Program-made: the position numbers and the translations under genes
DNA from: an uncultured Eggerthella sp.
GTDB lineage: Bacteria; Actinomycetota; Coriobacteriia; Coriobacteriales; Eggerthellaceae
Assembly: GCA_900540345.1 (NCBI GenBank)
Contig: UQFK01000007.1
Location: 1 to 64,000 of the forward strand
Reading direction: 5' to 3'
Length of the DNA stretch: 64,000 bases
Shown: positions 51,487 through 59,699 of the stretch, piece after piece
Position numbering within the stretch: the stretch's first letter is position 1
Layout of the letters: each line of letters begins with the position of its first letter
Notes under the pieces: model-generated
What the model was told of the DNA's origin: nothing
Databases searched by the model: none
Seen by the model: only the letters and a program-made list of their open reading frames with translations

Positions 51487-51899
51487 AGCCTCTCTTCCGC
51501 TCAACGGAGCAGAATCAGACCCATAGCAGATCGGGTATAGCGTTCATCATTGAGATGCTCATATTGCTCGTGTTCGTAGTCAGCTGCCTTACCATACTCA
51601 TCGAGATGTTCGCTCTTGCTCATCATCAAGGTGAAGAGAATAACAATACCGTGCAGGCGATCCACCTCGCTTCGAATACTGCTGAGCGATTCAGCGTTGA
51701 TCCGACAAGCGTGCCTGAAAAAGAGATCGCCGATGGACTTGTGGTGTATACCGATGTGGAAAGTAAGCCTCAATCGACTGGTACGCTCTATACTGCCACC
51801 ATCGAGGTGTATAGCGCGGCTGACCGCAATGCGCAAATGGGCTCGAAGCCTTTCTATGAACTCGAGACTGCGCGCTATGTAAGAGCAGGTGATGCATAA
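51483..51899 (+). CDS. Prepilin-like small protein
   Basis: 138 residues. After a short polar N-terminus comes SGIAFIIEMLILLVFVV: Gly18 precedes a long helix (about 19-44) with Glu24 in it. Type IV prepilins are cut after such a Gly and carry Glu at mature position 5; here Glu would be position 6, so it is close but not canonical. The rest is a small mixed domain (SNTAERFSVDPTSVPEKEI, TGTLYTATIEVY). Coupled to both neighbours by overlaps. Confidence 0.76.
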   Translation: MKPLFRSTEQNQTHSRSGIAFIIEMLILLVFVVSCLTILIEMFALAHHQGEENNNTVQAIHLASNTAERFSVDPTSVPEKEIADGLVVYTDVESKPQSTGTLYTATIEVYSAADRNAQMGSKPFYELETARYVRAGDA

Positions 51900-52351
51900 T
51901 GGCAGGGAGACAGGGCTCTGTTCGCATCGGGCCAGTCAGCATTTTGGTCTTGATCATCATTCTGTGTTTGGCAGTCATGGCAGTGCTTGCCATCACCACT
52001 TCAGAAGCAGAAGAGTCGATCACTACGCGTCAGCAGGATGCGACGACTGCGCTCTATGCCAACGAAACGCAGGCGCAGGTTTTTCTTGCGGACCTCGATG
52101 AGGCGCTCGCGCAAGCGCGCGCTGCGAATGAAAGCGTCCAGTCGGCACTTGCGAGCCTCGAATTGCCCGAAGGGGCTACGTATGAAAATGGGGTGCTCAC
52201 CGCTTCGTTCGTGCAGGATAGCGGTCGTAGGCTCGATATCGAGCTATCGATTCCTAATACGGCATCGTATGAAATAATGGCATGGAGAGCGACGACGGAG
52301 TGGAACGAAGAAGATCCCGATAAGATCTTCTGGTCAGCTCCGCAAGATTAA
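51899..52351 (+). CDS. Small single-helix protein of the pilus-like cluster
   Basis: 150 residues. One N-terminal transmembrane helix (about 12-32, GPVSILVLIIILCLAVMAVL), then an Ala/Glu-rich helical stretch (ADLDEALAQARAANESVQSAL) and a beta-type C-terminus (DSGRRLDIELSI). The helix-then-coil plan fits a minor pseudopilin. Its ATG shares one base with the stop of the gene before. No other family recognised. Confidence 0.75.
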   Translation: MAGRQGSVRIGPVSILVLIIILCLAVMAVLAITTSEAEESITTRQQDATTALYANETQAQVFLADLDEALAQARAANESVQSALASLELPEGATYENGVLTASFVQDSGRRLDIELSIPNTASYEIMAWRATTEWNEEDPDKIFWSAPQD

Positions 52352-52392
52352 GAAAAATCGATCAAAAGCATCGCGAAGGGATAGGAATTACT

Positions 52393-53466
52393 ATGAAGAT
52401 CAGGGAATTACTGCAAGAGATGGTGGATCAAAAGGCATCCGATATTTTCATCATTGCAGGCTTGCCTCTTACCTATCAAGTGGAAGGAAGGCAGCTGCGT
52501 TGGGATGCTCCGCTCATGCCTTCTGATACGAGCGAAGTGGTTCATGCTATCTATGGATTGGCAGGGCGCGATATCGAGCCATTCTTGAATTCGTATAACC
52601 ATGATGACGATTATTCGTTCGCTGTTGCGGGACTCGGTCGTTTTCGCGTGAATGTTTTCCGCCAGCGTGGTTCATTGTCGGCGATCATCCGCATCATTCC
52701 CTTCACGCTGCCTACGCCTGAAGATTACAACATCCCTGAAGAGGTCATGTCGTGCGCTCAGTTCGAGAAAGGCCTCGTCTTGGTGACTGGTCCTGCAGGC
52801 GCAGGTAAATCGACGACACTCGCCTGTATGATCGATCGTTTGAATCATGAGCGAAGCGGGCATATCATCACCATGGAGGACCCGATCGAATACGTGCATC
52901 GTCACGACAAGTGCATCGTCACGCAGCGCGAGATACCGACCGATATTGCCACCTATTCAGAGGCGCTTCGTTCTGCGATGCGCGAGTCTCCTGATATTGT
53001 TTTATTGGGCGAAATGCGCGATCAGGACACCATTGGAACAGCGGTGACCGCAGCTGAGATGGCTCAGCTCATCTTCTCGACCCTACATACCACTGGTGGT
53101 GCAAACACGGTTGATCGCATCCTCGATGCGTTTCCTGCAAATCAGCAGCGCCAGATCCGTATGCAGCTTTCTATGGTCTTGCAGGCGGTGGTAAGCCAGC
53201 AATTGGTGCCAAGCTTAGATGGCTCGGTCGTCCCTGCTTTCGAAGTCATGCGTGTCAATCCTGCTATCCGTAATCTTATTCGTGAAGAGAAGACGCATCA
53301 GATTGATAGCGTGATCGCTGCAAATGCGGCAGCTGGCATGCGTACGATGGATCAAAGTCTGTTCGATCTGGTCAAAGAAGGAAAGATTGCGAAGGATATA
53401 GCGCTCAAATACAGCATCCATCAAGAGGCTCTCGAGAAGCGTTTTGAGGCAGAAGGTATTCAGTAA
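52393..53466 (+). CDS. pilT: PilT-type secretion/retraction ATPase
   Basis: 357-residue hexameric ATPase of the type II/IV secretion superfamily. Walker A GPAGAGKST (133-141), an Asp box TMEDPIEYVH, Walker B LLGEMRDQDT and a His box STLHTTGG. GEMRD instead of GEIRD and the short N-terminal domain place it with PilT rather than the assembly ATPase PilB. ATG at 52393 follows AGGGATAGG. It is the only such ATPase in the cluster, so it may power assembly, retraction or both. A terminator follows. Confidence 0.9.
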   Translation: MKIRELLQEMVDQKASDIFIIAGLPLTYQVEGRQLRWDAPLMPSDTSEVVHAIYGLAGRDIEPFLNSYNHDDDYSFAVAGLGRFRVNVFRQRGSLSAIIRIIPFTLPTPEDYNIPEEVMSCAQFEKGLVLVTGPAGAGKSTTLACMIDRLNHERSGHIITMEDPIEYVHRHDKCIVTQREIPTDIATYSEALRSAMRESPDIVLLGEMRDQDTIGTAVTAAEMAQLIFSTLHTTGGANTVDRILDAFPANQQRQIRMQLSMVLQAVVSQQLVPSLDGSVVPAFEVMRVNPAIRNLIREEKTHQIDSVIAANAAAGMRTMDQSLFDLVKEGKIAKDIALKYSIHQEALEKRFEAEGIQ

Positions 53467-53488
53467 TTTAGAAAAAGACCGATACTAC

Positions 53489-53520
53489 CAAAAGGCCTGG
53501 TCGAACGATCGGGCCTTTTG
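53489..53520. terminator. Bidirectional terminator after the PilT-type gene
   Basis: CAAAAGGCC and GGCCTTTTG form a perfect 9-bp stem with a 14-base loop. The A- and T-rich ends let it stop both the pilus-like operon and the convergent HPt gene. Confidence 0.8.
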
Positions 53521-53556
53521 TTTCTCTGCGATCATATCAATCGATAGGAAGAAGAA

Positions 53557-53925
53557 CTAACGAAACAAAGCGATGGCATCTGCTACTTTTTTATATTCAT
53601 CTTGAACTGTCGGAAGCAGCATTTTCGCACGTTCCTGGTCATGAGCCCGCAGCGCCTCAGTGATCTCGCTGGCATAATCAGACAGATCGATGAAACCCAT
53701 ATCGCGTGAAACACCCTTGAGGGTGTGTGCCGCACGAAATGCTTCATCCCAGTTGCCATCTGCCATGTTATTGATCAGATTGCTATAGCTTGCATCGTCT
53801 GCGAACATAGTGACAAACTTCGCAACGCGATCGTTTGTGCGCAATCGCCCGATAACGCCTGCATAATCGCCACCAGCGATCTGGTAGAGAGTCTCGATCA
53901 CTTCACTAGGTACTTGCTCTGCCAT
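53557..53925 (-). CDS. HPt phosphotransfer protein
   Basis: 122-residue stand-alone histidine phosphotransfer protein, cytoplasmic helical bundle. The phosphoacceptor histidine is in AAHTLKGVSRDMGF, the HPt signature. It begins nine bases after the REC/HD-GYP gene stop, so the two are almost surely co-transcribed and may share phosphate. The partner kinase is not in the window. Confidence 0.88.
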   Translation of the reverse strand: MAEQVPSEVIETLYQIAGGDYAGVIGRLRTNDRVAKFVTMFADDASYSNLINNMADGNWDEAFRAAHTLKGVSRDMGFIDLSDYASEITEALRAHDQERAKMLLPTVQDEYKKVADAIALFR

Positions 53926-53934
53926 GATGTCTTC

Positions 53935-55548
53935 CTATTCTGCTGGTGTGACGTTACGGATGTAGGTCGTGCCGCGTCCATTGGAAAGCTCAAAGGGGGA
54001 TTCAAGCCATTCCTCATGCCCTGTTATACGAATGATCTTGCCGACAAATCCTGTGATCTTCGAATCGTCGTCAAGCTGCCAAAGAGATTTCGCGATGATG
54101 GCACATTCGTATACGATGCCGTCATAAGGGAAGGGGCAATCCATTCTGATGAGTGGGTTTTGCGGCGTAGTCGCCTTGATCGCCTCGCTGAAGCGTTGGA
54201 TAACATCGGATCCAATGATCTTGATGATAACTTCATTGTGAGCTGGGTCGGGAATTTGCGCAGGAACATCGAATCGCTTTGCCGCCCAATTTGGCACGGT
54301 GAGGATATCAAGTGCGTAATCGTAATCGAATTGCAGATGATGCGAGATCTCAGTGGTGAAATGGTTCTTTTGACGCTCATGCTCAAGCTGACCGAGTGCA
54401 TATTCGGTCACATCGAGTGTCTCAGCGCTCTGGATGGCGGGAGCGATCGATTGAAGCTCTTCATAACTGTCAAAGACCTCTCCAGGTTTCGACATCTCTT
54501 GACGAATAGTATCTTGCGCTTCGAGCAGGCATTCTAAGAGTAGTGGATTGAAGGTGCCACATTCGCCATTCATGATCATCTCTATCGCAGTTTCATGGCT
54601 GTATGCGGGCTTGTATACGCGTTCGCTTGTGAGTGCATCGTAGACATCTGCCAAGGAGACCACTTGCGCCGAGATAGGGATTTCATCACCTTTCAAGCCG
54701 TCAGGGTATCCGCGACCATCATAACGTTCATGGTGCCATCGAGCGATCTCGCATGAGACCTTGATGAGCGGTTCATCTTGGAACGGCACATCAGAGAGCA
54801 TCTGGTGCCCGATGACCGTATGCTGCTTCATCGCTTCGAATTCTTCATCGGTGAGTTTTCCGGGCTTGTTCAAGACATTCTCGTCGATGGAGATCTTGCC
54901 AATATCGTGTAGGGCAGAAGCCTTTACGATTAGGTCGCGCTGCGCATAGGAAAGGTTATGCGCAGTATTGTGCTTTGCGATCTGACTGAGTAGGATCTCG
55001 GTCAGTTTTCCGATGTTCACAACATGTAGTCCGCTCTCGCCATTACGGAATTCAACGATATGGGAAAGGATGGTGACCATAAGGTTGCCATTGCGTTCCT
55101 TTTCGAAGATCTCGTTGGCGACCATGTTCATGAGCTGCCGCTGCTTTGCATAGAGCTTGACCGTATTGCTGACCCTTCGAATGACGATGAGTGCGTCGAA
55201 GGGACGATTGATGAAGTCGGTCACGCCTTGATTGTAGGCGCGCTCGATGAATTCAGGGGAGGTTTCGGCTGAGATGGCGACTACGGGAATGTATTGGATC
55301 CAGCGATTCTTGTTCATGGTCTCGAGCACTCCGAAACCATCGACTTTAGGCATGACCATATCAAGCACCACGAGTGATATATCCGCAGCTCGGCGCTGGA
55401 GGATCGCGATCGCTTGCTCGCCGTCTTCCGCTTCGATGATGTTGTAATCATCGCAGAGAATATCCGAGAGCAGCGCACGATTCATCATCGCATCATCGAC
55501 GATGAGAATGGTTGCGCGTTCTGTTTCGTTCGTGCTTATGGGAATCAC
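53935..55548 (-). CDS. Response regulator with HD-GYP domain and C-terminal sensor-like domain
   Basis: Cytoplasmic REC plus HD-GYP protein, probably a cyclic-di-GMP phosphodiesterase. From GTG 55548: REC about 10-130 (ATILIVDDAMMNR, phosphoacceptor Asp63 in VLDMVMPK; the usual Lys is Arg115 in FINRPFD), HD-GYP about 165-350 (His214-Asp215 in LHDIGKISI, HHERYDGRGYP ending at GYP 280-282), and a C-terminal PAS-like part about 410-535. The start is uncertain: AAGGAG is ideally spaced from an ATA codon at 55539, giving the natural N-terminus STNETERATILIVDD. GTG 55548 is next to the site; ATG 55626 lies upstream of a TATAAT at 55603-55608. I use the GTG as the nearest standard codon. Confidence 0.85.
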   Translation of the reverse strand: MIPISTNETERATILIVDDAMMNRALLSDILCDDYNIIEAEDGEQAIAILQRRAADISLVVLDMVMPKVDGFGVLETMNKNRWIQYIPVVAISAETSPEFIERAYNQGVTDFINRPFDALIVIRRVSNTVKLYAKQRQLMNMVANEIFEKERNGNLMVTILSHIVEFRNGESGLHVVNIGKLTEILLSQIAKHNTAHNLSYAQRDLIVKASALHDIGKISIDENVLNKPGKLTDEEFEAMKQHTVIGHQMLSDVPFQDEPLIKVSCEIARWHHERYDGRGYPDGLKGDEIPISAQVVSLADVYDALTSERVYKPAYSHETAIEMIMNGECGTFNPLLLECLLEAQDTIRQEMSKPGEVFDSYEELQSIAPAIQSAETLDVTEYALGQLEHERQKNHFTTEISHHLQFDYDYALDILTVPNWAAKRFDVPAQIPDPAHNEVIIKIIGSDVIQRFSEAIKATTPQNPLIRMDCPFPYDGIVYECAIIAKSLWQLDDDSKITGFVGKIIRITGHEEWLESPFELSNGRGTTYIRNVTPAE

Positions 55549-55685
55549 TCCTTGGACGGGGTAATTGCACTTTGACAGCCTGATTTTCAGTCGATTATGC
55601 ACATTATACGGGTTCTGTTCGAGCATTTGAACAATCGCGATAAAAAATCATGGATGCACAAGGAAGGTATCCATGCCTGTGTAGG

Positions 55686-56561
55686 TTATTGGAACGTGAT
55701 CCCTGTTGCGAGGAAGATAAAACCCCACAAGATGCCGATCGCCCAGAGAAGTGCGAGGATTGCGATGTTTTGCTTTGCGGAAGCGTTTGCACGGAAGAGG
55801 ACCAATAAACCGATGCCAGCAGACACCAGCAGGCCTGCCATCATGGAAGCGGTCGAGATGGTTCCTTCGAGGAAGAGCTCAGTTATGACCACGCTTGCTG
55901 CGCAATTCGGTATCAAGCCTACCGTGGCAGCTGCTACGATCGAGAGTGCTGGCTGCGCATCCAGAAATGATGCAAGTGCATTCTCGCCAACCACAGCTAT
56001 GAGCGCATCGATGATAAGCGTGATCAAGAAGACGAAGAAGGTGACTTGCAAAGTGTGTATCGTGGCACTGCGCAAGATACCACCGGTTTCTTTGCCACAG
56101 CCGCAATGGTCGTGCTCACACATATGGTGGATATTGATCTTATCGTGCTTGCCATGGTGGGCTGCTCGATAGACGCAGTCGATCAAAAAGCCCATCAGCA
56201 TGCCGATGATCAGCTTCGCTATCATGATCGCGCCAATAAGAGCAATATCGGCCTGCTCGGCGAGCAGGACAGGTAACATCTCATCCGATGTAGCCAGATA
56301 GACGGCGATCAGTGTGCCGTGTGTGATGACGCGGCCAGCATAGAGCGTGGATGCTGCAGCAGAGAAGCCGCATTGTGGGAAGATACCTACGAGCGCACCC
56401 ACTAAAGGACCCGCGATGCCTGCTTTCTTGATCAGTTCCTCGGTCTTCTCGCTCGCGCGATGCTCGATCGCTTCGATGATGAGATAGGTCACGAACAAGA
56501 ATGGTACGAGCTTTAGTGTATCGATGGCTGCATCGATAAGTATGTCCAAAACAAAGTCCAT
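55686..56561 (-). CDS. Putative ten-helix metal exporter, ArsP_2-like
   Basis: 291-residue membrane protein with about ten helices in two inverted halves, each with a short motif: GIFPQCGFSAAAS (about 59-71) and GLIPNCAASVV in the second half. This is the layout of putative heavy-metal or manganese permeases (ArsP_2 family). Between the halves (134-156) is a cytoplasmic loop with seven His and three Cys, suited to metal binding. ATG at 56561 lies eight bases after TAGAAT, with no ribosome site, suggesting a leaderless mRNA. Substrate is unknown. Confidence 0.82.
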   Translation of the reverse strand: MDFVLDILIDAAIDTLKLVPFLFVTYLIIEAIEHRASEKTEELIKKAGIAGPLVGALVGIFPQCGFSAAASTLYAGRVITHGTLIAVYLATSDEMLPVLLAEQADIALIGAIMIAKLIIGMLMGFLIDCVYRAAHHGKHDKINIHHMCEHDHCGCGKETGGILRSATIHTLQVTFFVFLITLIIDALIAVVGENALASFLDAQPALSIVAAATVGLIPNCAASVVITELFLEGTISTASMMAGLLVSAGIGLLVLFRANASAKQNIAILALLWAIGILWGFIFLATGITFQ

Positions 56562-56569
56562 AACGCTGC

Positions 56570-56575
56570 ATTCTA
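56570..56575 (-). promoter_or_regulatory. -10 element placed for a near-leaderless transcript
   Basis: TAGAAT on the minus strand; eight bases lie between it and the ATG at 56561, leaving at most one or two untranslated bases. Confidence 0.5.
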
Positions 56576-56736
56576 GCACCAAGTACCAGCTTCATCGCGC
56601 TCTTCGTAGCGGGTGTGCTCATAATGTTGGATGATGAACCGCACTCGAGGTCTTGTCGGGCGAAGGCTCATCGCATGCTCGCCTTGCTCGGGGAGCATCT
56701 TTCGCTCAAATCGAGTTTGCTCAGATAAGGATCGTT

Positions 56737-57495
56737 ATGGCTGAATACATCGAAGGAAAACGAGCTGTTCTTGAAGCCTTCAAGGTAGGTGTTCCTGCGA
56801 AATGCCTTTATGTGGCAGATGGCATGCATGGAGACAAGAATGTCAGCGAGCTTACGAAACGCGCGCATAAAATGGGACTTTCGGTAAAACAGGTCAAGCG
56901 AGCCGAAATGGATAAACGCTCCGAGCGGGGTTCTCATCAAGGCATCATGCTCGAAACGCGTCCGTTCGAATATGCAAGCGGGCAAGACATCATCGACGCA
57001 GCGCTCGTTCAGGCATCTGAGCAGAATGGAGATGCGCTCATTGTTGTGCTCGACCATATTACTGATGCAGGAAATTTGGGAGCGATTGCGCGATCAGCTG
57101 AAGTAGTGGGTGCCGCTGGTCTTGTCATTCCGAACAAGCGAAGCGCACGCGTCACGGCAGCAACTTATAAGAGCTCTGCGGGTGCGGTTTCGCATATCCC
57201 TATCGCGCAGGTAGCCAATATCGCCCAGTTCATTGATCGTTTGAAGACAAACGATTTTTGGGTGGCGGGTGCGAGCGAAAAAGCGTCTCAATGTATTTGG
57301 GAGGCTCCCATGGCAGGCAAGCTTGCGCTGGTGATGGGTAATGAAGGAGCAGGACTTGCTCGTCTTACACAAGAGCACTGCGATTTTTTGGTCAGTCTCC
57401 CTCAAGCGGGCAACATCGGGTCACTCAATGTAGCTCAAGCAGCTACCGCATGCATGTATGAATGGATGCGCCAGACACGCATGAACGCTCAATAA
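56737..57495 (+). CDS. rlmB: RlmB-type 23S rRNA ribose methyltransferase (SpoU/TrmH family)
   Basis: SPOUT methyltransferase, 252 residues, likely 2'-O-methylating G2251 of 23S rRNA. An N-terminal substrate domain (about 1-85) precedes the SPOUT motifs: VLDHITDAGNLGAIARSAE, VMGNEGAGL and SLPQAGNIGSLNVAQAATACMYE. The ATG at 56737 (MAEYIEGKRAVLEA) has AAGGA upstream; a longer frame to 56653 is leader sequence. Adjacent to a YacP-like gene, a common pairing. Confidence 0.92.
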   Translation: MAEYIEGKRAVLEAFKVGVPAKCLYVADGMHGDKNVSELTKRAHKMGLSVKQVKRAEMDKRSERGSHQGIMLETRPFEYASGQDIIDAALVQASEQNGDALIVVLDHITDAGNLGAIARSAEVVGAAGLVIPNKRSARVTAATYKSSAGAVSHIPIAQVANIAQFIDRLKTNDFWVAGASEKASQCIWEAPMAGKLALVMGNEGAGLARLTQEHCDFLVSLPQAGNIGSLNVAQAATACMYEWMRQTRMNAQ

Positions 57496-57534
57496 CTCGA
57501 CACGAAACGATAGAGCAGCTAGATAGGGTAGGCT

Positions 57535-58074
57535 ATGTCGAAGCGAACCAAGATCCTTATCGTAGATGGGTATAACGTATTGCGAAGCGGCTCACGTTAT
57601 CGCTCCATGCGCACGCGGCCTGATTACACTTTCGAGAAATACAATCAGGTACGTGAAGCCCTGATTAGTGATGTCGCTGCCTTTGCAGGCTCTGAATACC
57701 AATCGGTCACGGTGGTCTTCGATGCGGCACAAAATGCTGAATCGGCAGGAAAAGTGCAGAGAGTCGGTCGTGTGAAGGTCGTTTTCTCGCCTTATGGATC
57801 GACAGCTGATAAGGTCATCGAGAAACTTGCGCATGATGCGCGCGAAGCGAATTTCGAAGTGCTCGTTGTTACCAGTGATGCAACCATTCAAGATACGGTC
57901 TTCGGTGGGATGGTAACGCGCATGAGTGCCAATGGCTTTAGTAATGAGATCGACGAATTGCATGATGAAGCCAAGATCGACGAGGGTGCGCTAACCAAGC
58001 GCAAAGCGACCGTAGCCGATCGTCTTGATGGAGAGATAGTCGATAAGCTCAAGGCACTGCGCGATCGACTCTAG
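57535..58074 (+). CDS. YacP-like NYN-domain ribonuclease
   Basis: 179 residues, PIN/NYN fold. ILIVDGYNVLR at the N-terminus, VVFDAAQNAES in the middle and VVTSDATIQDTVFG carry the acidic metal-binding residues. This family includes Rae1, a ribosome-associated mRNA endonuclease of Bacillus. ATG at 57535, with TAGGGTAGG upstream; it follows rlmB by 39 bp. Confidence 0.9.
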   Translation: MSKRTKILIVDGYNVLRSGSRYRSMRTRPDYTFEKYNQVREALISDVAAFAGSEYQSVTVVFDAAQNAESAGKVQRVGRVKVVFSPYGSTADKVIEKLAHDAREANFEVLVVTSDATIQDTVFGGMVTRMSANGFSNEIDELHDEAKIDEGALTKRKATVADRLDGEIVDKLKALRDRL

Positions 58075-58139
58075 CCCCATAGCCTGTGTACATGAACGCA
58101 CCCGCTTCATTGATATCCTAAATCGTAAGAGACTTGAAA

Positions 58140-58157
58140 GAATGAACACGTTCATTC
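58140..58157. promoter_or_regulatory. Perfect 18-bp palindromic operator
   Basis: GAATGAAC, AC, GTTCATTC: a perfect 8+8 inverted repeat just upstream of a TATACT -10 element (58163-58168) and directly after TTGAAA. A repressor of TetR type is a reasonable guess. It lies 72 bases before the family III CoA-transferase start. Confidence 0.6.
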
Positions 58158-58229
58158 GAGCGTATACTTGTACCAGAGAGGGCTTGAGTGCGATGGGGGG
58201 TCGCACTCGGTTATGAAGGGGGGGCTCAC

Positions 58230-59465
58230 ATGAAGCCGCTAGAGGGAATCAAGGTCGTAGATCTTACTACCTATATGGCGACACCAGCTACAGGACGTAT
58301 CCTGGGCGAGTGGGGCGCAGATGTTATCAAAGTTGAAGCTGCCAAAGGCGATCCGTGCCGCGTTACACAAGCGGCAGTTTTCAACATGCCTATGTCAGAT
58401 GATGAGAACCTGGCGTTTGATATGGTCAATCTGAATAAGCGCTTTATCTCGCTTAATCTGAAGAGCGATCTTGGCGCAGAAGTCATGGATAAGCTCTTGT
58501 CTCAGGCCGATGTGTTCATCACGAACACTCGTGCGATAGCCTTGAAGAAACTCGGACTTGATTGGGATACGCTGCATGCGAAGTATCCACGTCTTATCAT
58601 GGGCCATGGTCTTGGCTATGGTAAGAAAGGGGCAGAGAAAGACGATCCGGGTTTCGATGTGACTTGTTATATGGCGCGTGGCGGTGTGTTCGGCACGACG
58701 GCCAATCGCGGAGATGCTCCTATGATCCCAACTAACGGGTATGGTGACTTACAAGCGTCTATGTTCTTGGCGGCGGGTATCTGCGCAGCTATCATTGGCC
58801 GCTCGACCACAGGTGAAGGCGATTATGTCACCTGCGCACTACAGCACGCAGGTGTTTATACACTCATGACCGGCATGATATCGGCTCAATACGGCAATCC
58901 GTATCCGAAGAGCCGTCTCGAGGTCATCTGTCCGTTCAACAATGTATATATGACTGGCGATGGGAAGTACATCGCGATGTGCGATCCAGAATATGATCGC
59001 GACTATAACAAGATCATGGGACTCATCGGTCGTGAAGATCTGATTGACGATCCGAAGTACGTGAACTGTGTCAAAATGAACGAAGCGGGTCTGAACCCTG
59101 AGGTAGTAGGTGTTTTGGATGATGCGCTTGCGAAGATGACAGCAGCAGATGCACTCAAGCTCTTCAAGGATGCGGGTATTCCGATCGAGCTTTGTCAGAC
59201 TCCACTCGATATTTACGAAGACCAGAACGTTTGGGACAACGATTATCTTGTGAAGATCAAGTATCCCGATTCGCAACGCAATATCCCTACGTTGCCGATC
59301 CAGTTCGAGTCTCAGCCCGTACCTGACTACACGCCAACAGGCATGCTCGGCAGCTCAACGGTCGAAGTCATGAAGGGTCTTGGTTACACCGATCAGCAGA
59401 TACAGGAAGCGTTGGACGAGGGTGCAGTGCGAGGGGCAACATCGCTTGATGATCTTGTAGGCTAA
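58230..59465 (+). CDS. Family III CoA-transferase (CaiB/BaiF), FldA/HadA-like
   Basis: 411 residues. N-terminal PLEGIKVVDLTTYMATPATGR with the ADVIKVE strand, then the catalytic Asp about 143 in GFDVTCYMARGGVFG, as in CoA-transferases for aromatic or branched 2-hydroxy acids (FldA, HadA). ATG at 58230 follows AAGGGGGG; a frame to 58188 has a worse site. Such enzymes act in reductive Stickland fermentation of amino acids. No dehydratase genes lie beside it here. The palindrome upstream indicates substrate-controlled expression. Confidence 0.87.
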   Translation: MKPLEGIKVVDLTTYMATPATGRILGEWGADVIKVEAAKGDPCRVTQAAVFNMPMSDDENLAFDMVNLNKRFISLNLKSDLGAEVMDKLLSQADVFITNTRAIALKKLGLDWDTLHAKYPRLIMGHGLGYGKKGAEKDDPGFDVTCYMARGGVFGTTANRGDAPMIPTNGYGDLQASMFLAAGICAAIIGRSTTGEGDYVTCALQHAGVYTLMTGMISAQYGNPYPKSRLEVICPFNNVYMTGDGKYIAMCDPEYDRDYNKIMGLIGREDLIDDPKYVNCVKMNEAGLNPEVVGVLDDALAKMTAADALKLFKDAGIPIELCQTPLDIYEDQNVWDNDYLVKIKYPDSQRNIPTLPIQFESQPVPDYTPTGMLGSSTVEVMKGLGYTDQQIQEALDEGAVRGATSLDDLVG

Positions 59466-59564
59466 GAGCGGACGTGCACTTATCTTCGGAGCCAAAGCTT
59501 TGAGGATGTATCGGTTAGAACTTGCGATTCACAAGCACGCTCCGTTCGCAAAATATCTATATAC

Positions 59565-59601
59565 AAACAGCCTTTGTTACCCTACAATACAAAGGCTGTT
59601 T
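59565..59601 (+). terminator. Rho-independent terminator after the CoA-transferase gene
   Basis: AAACAGCCTTTGT and ACAAAGGCTGTTT form a perfect 13-bp stem with an 11-base loop, followed by a TTATTA tail. It separates this gene from rpsB. Confidence 0.9.
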
Positions 59602-59699
59602 TATTACACATGCGCGGTGGACTTGCGTTCGCTAGTGGCCCTTATGCGGGTTGCGAAATCAAGGATGAAGCTGTGCAGAGGACTAACGAATGGAGAAAC

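Noticed and set aside
59574..59699. 42-residue extension of ribosomal protein S2
   Set aside because: It runs through the terminator hairpin; S2 begins at the ATG 59700 with a ribosome site.
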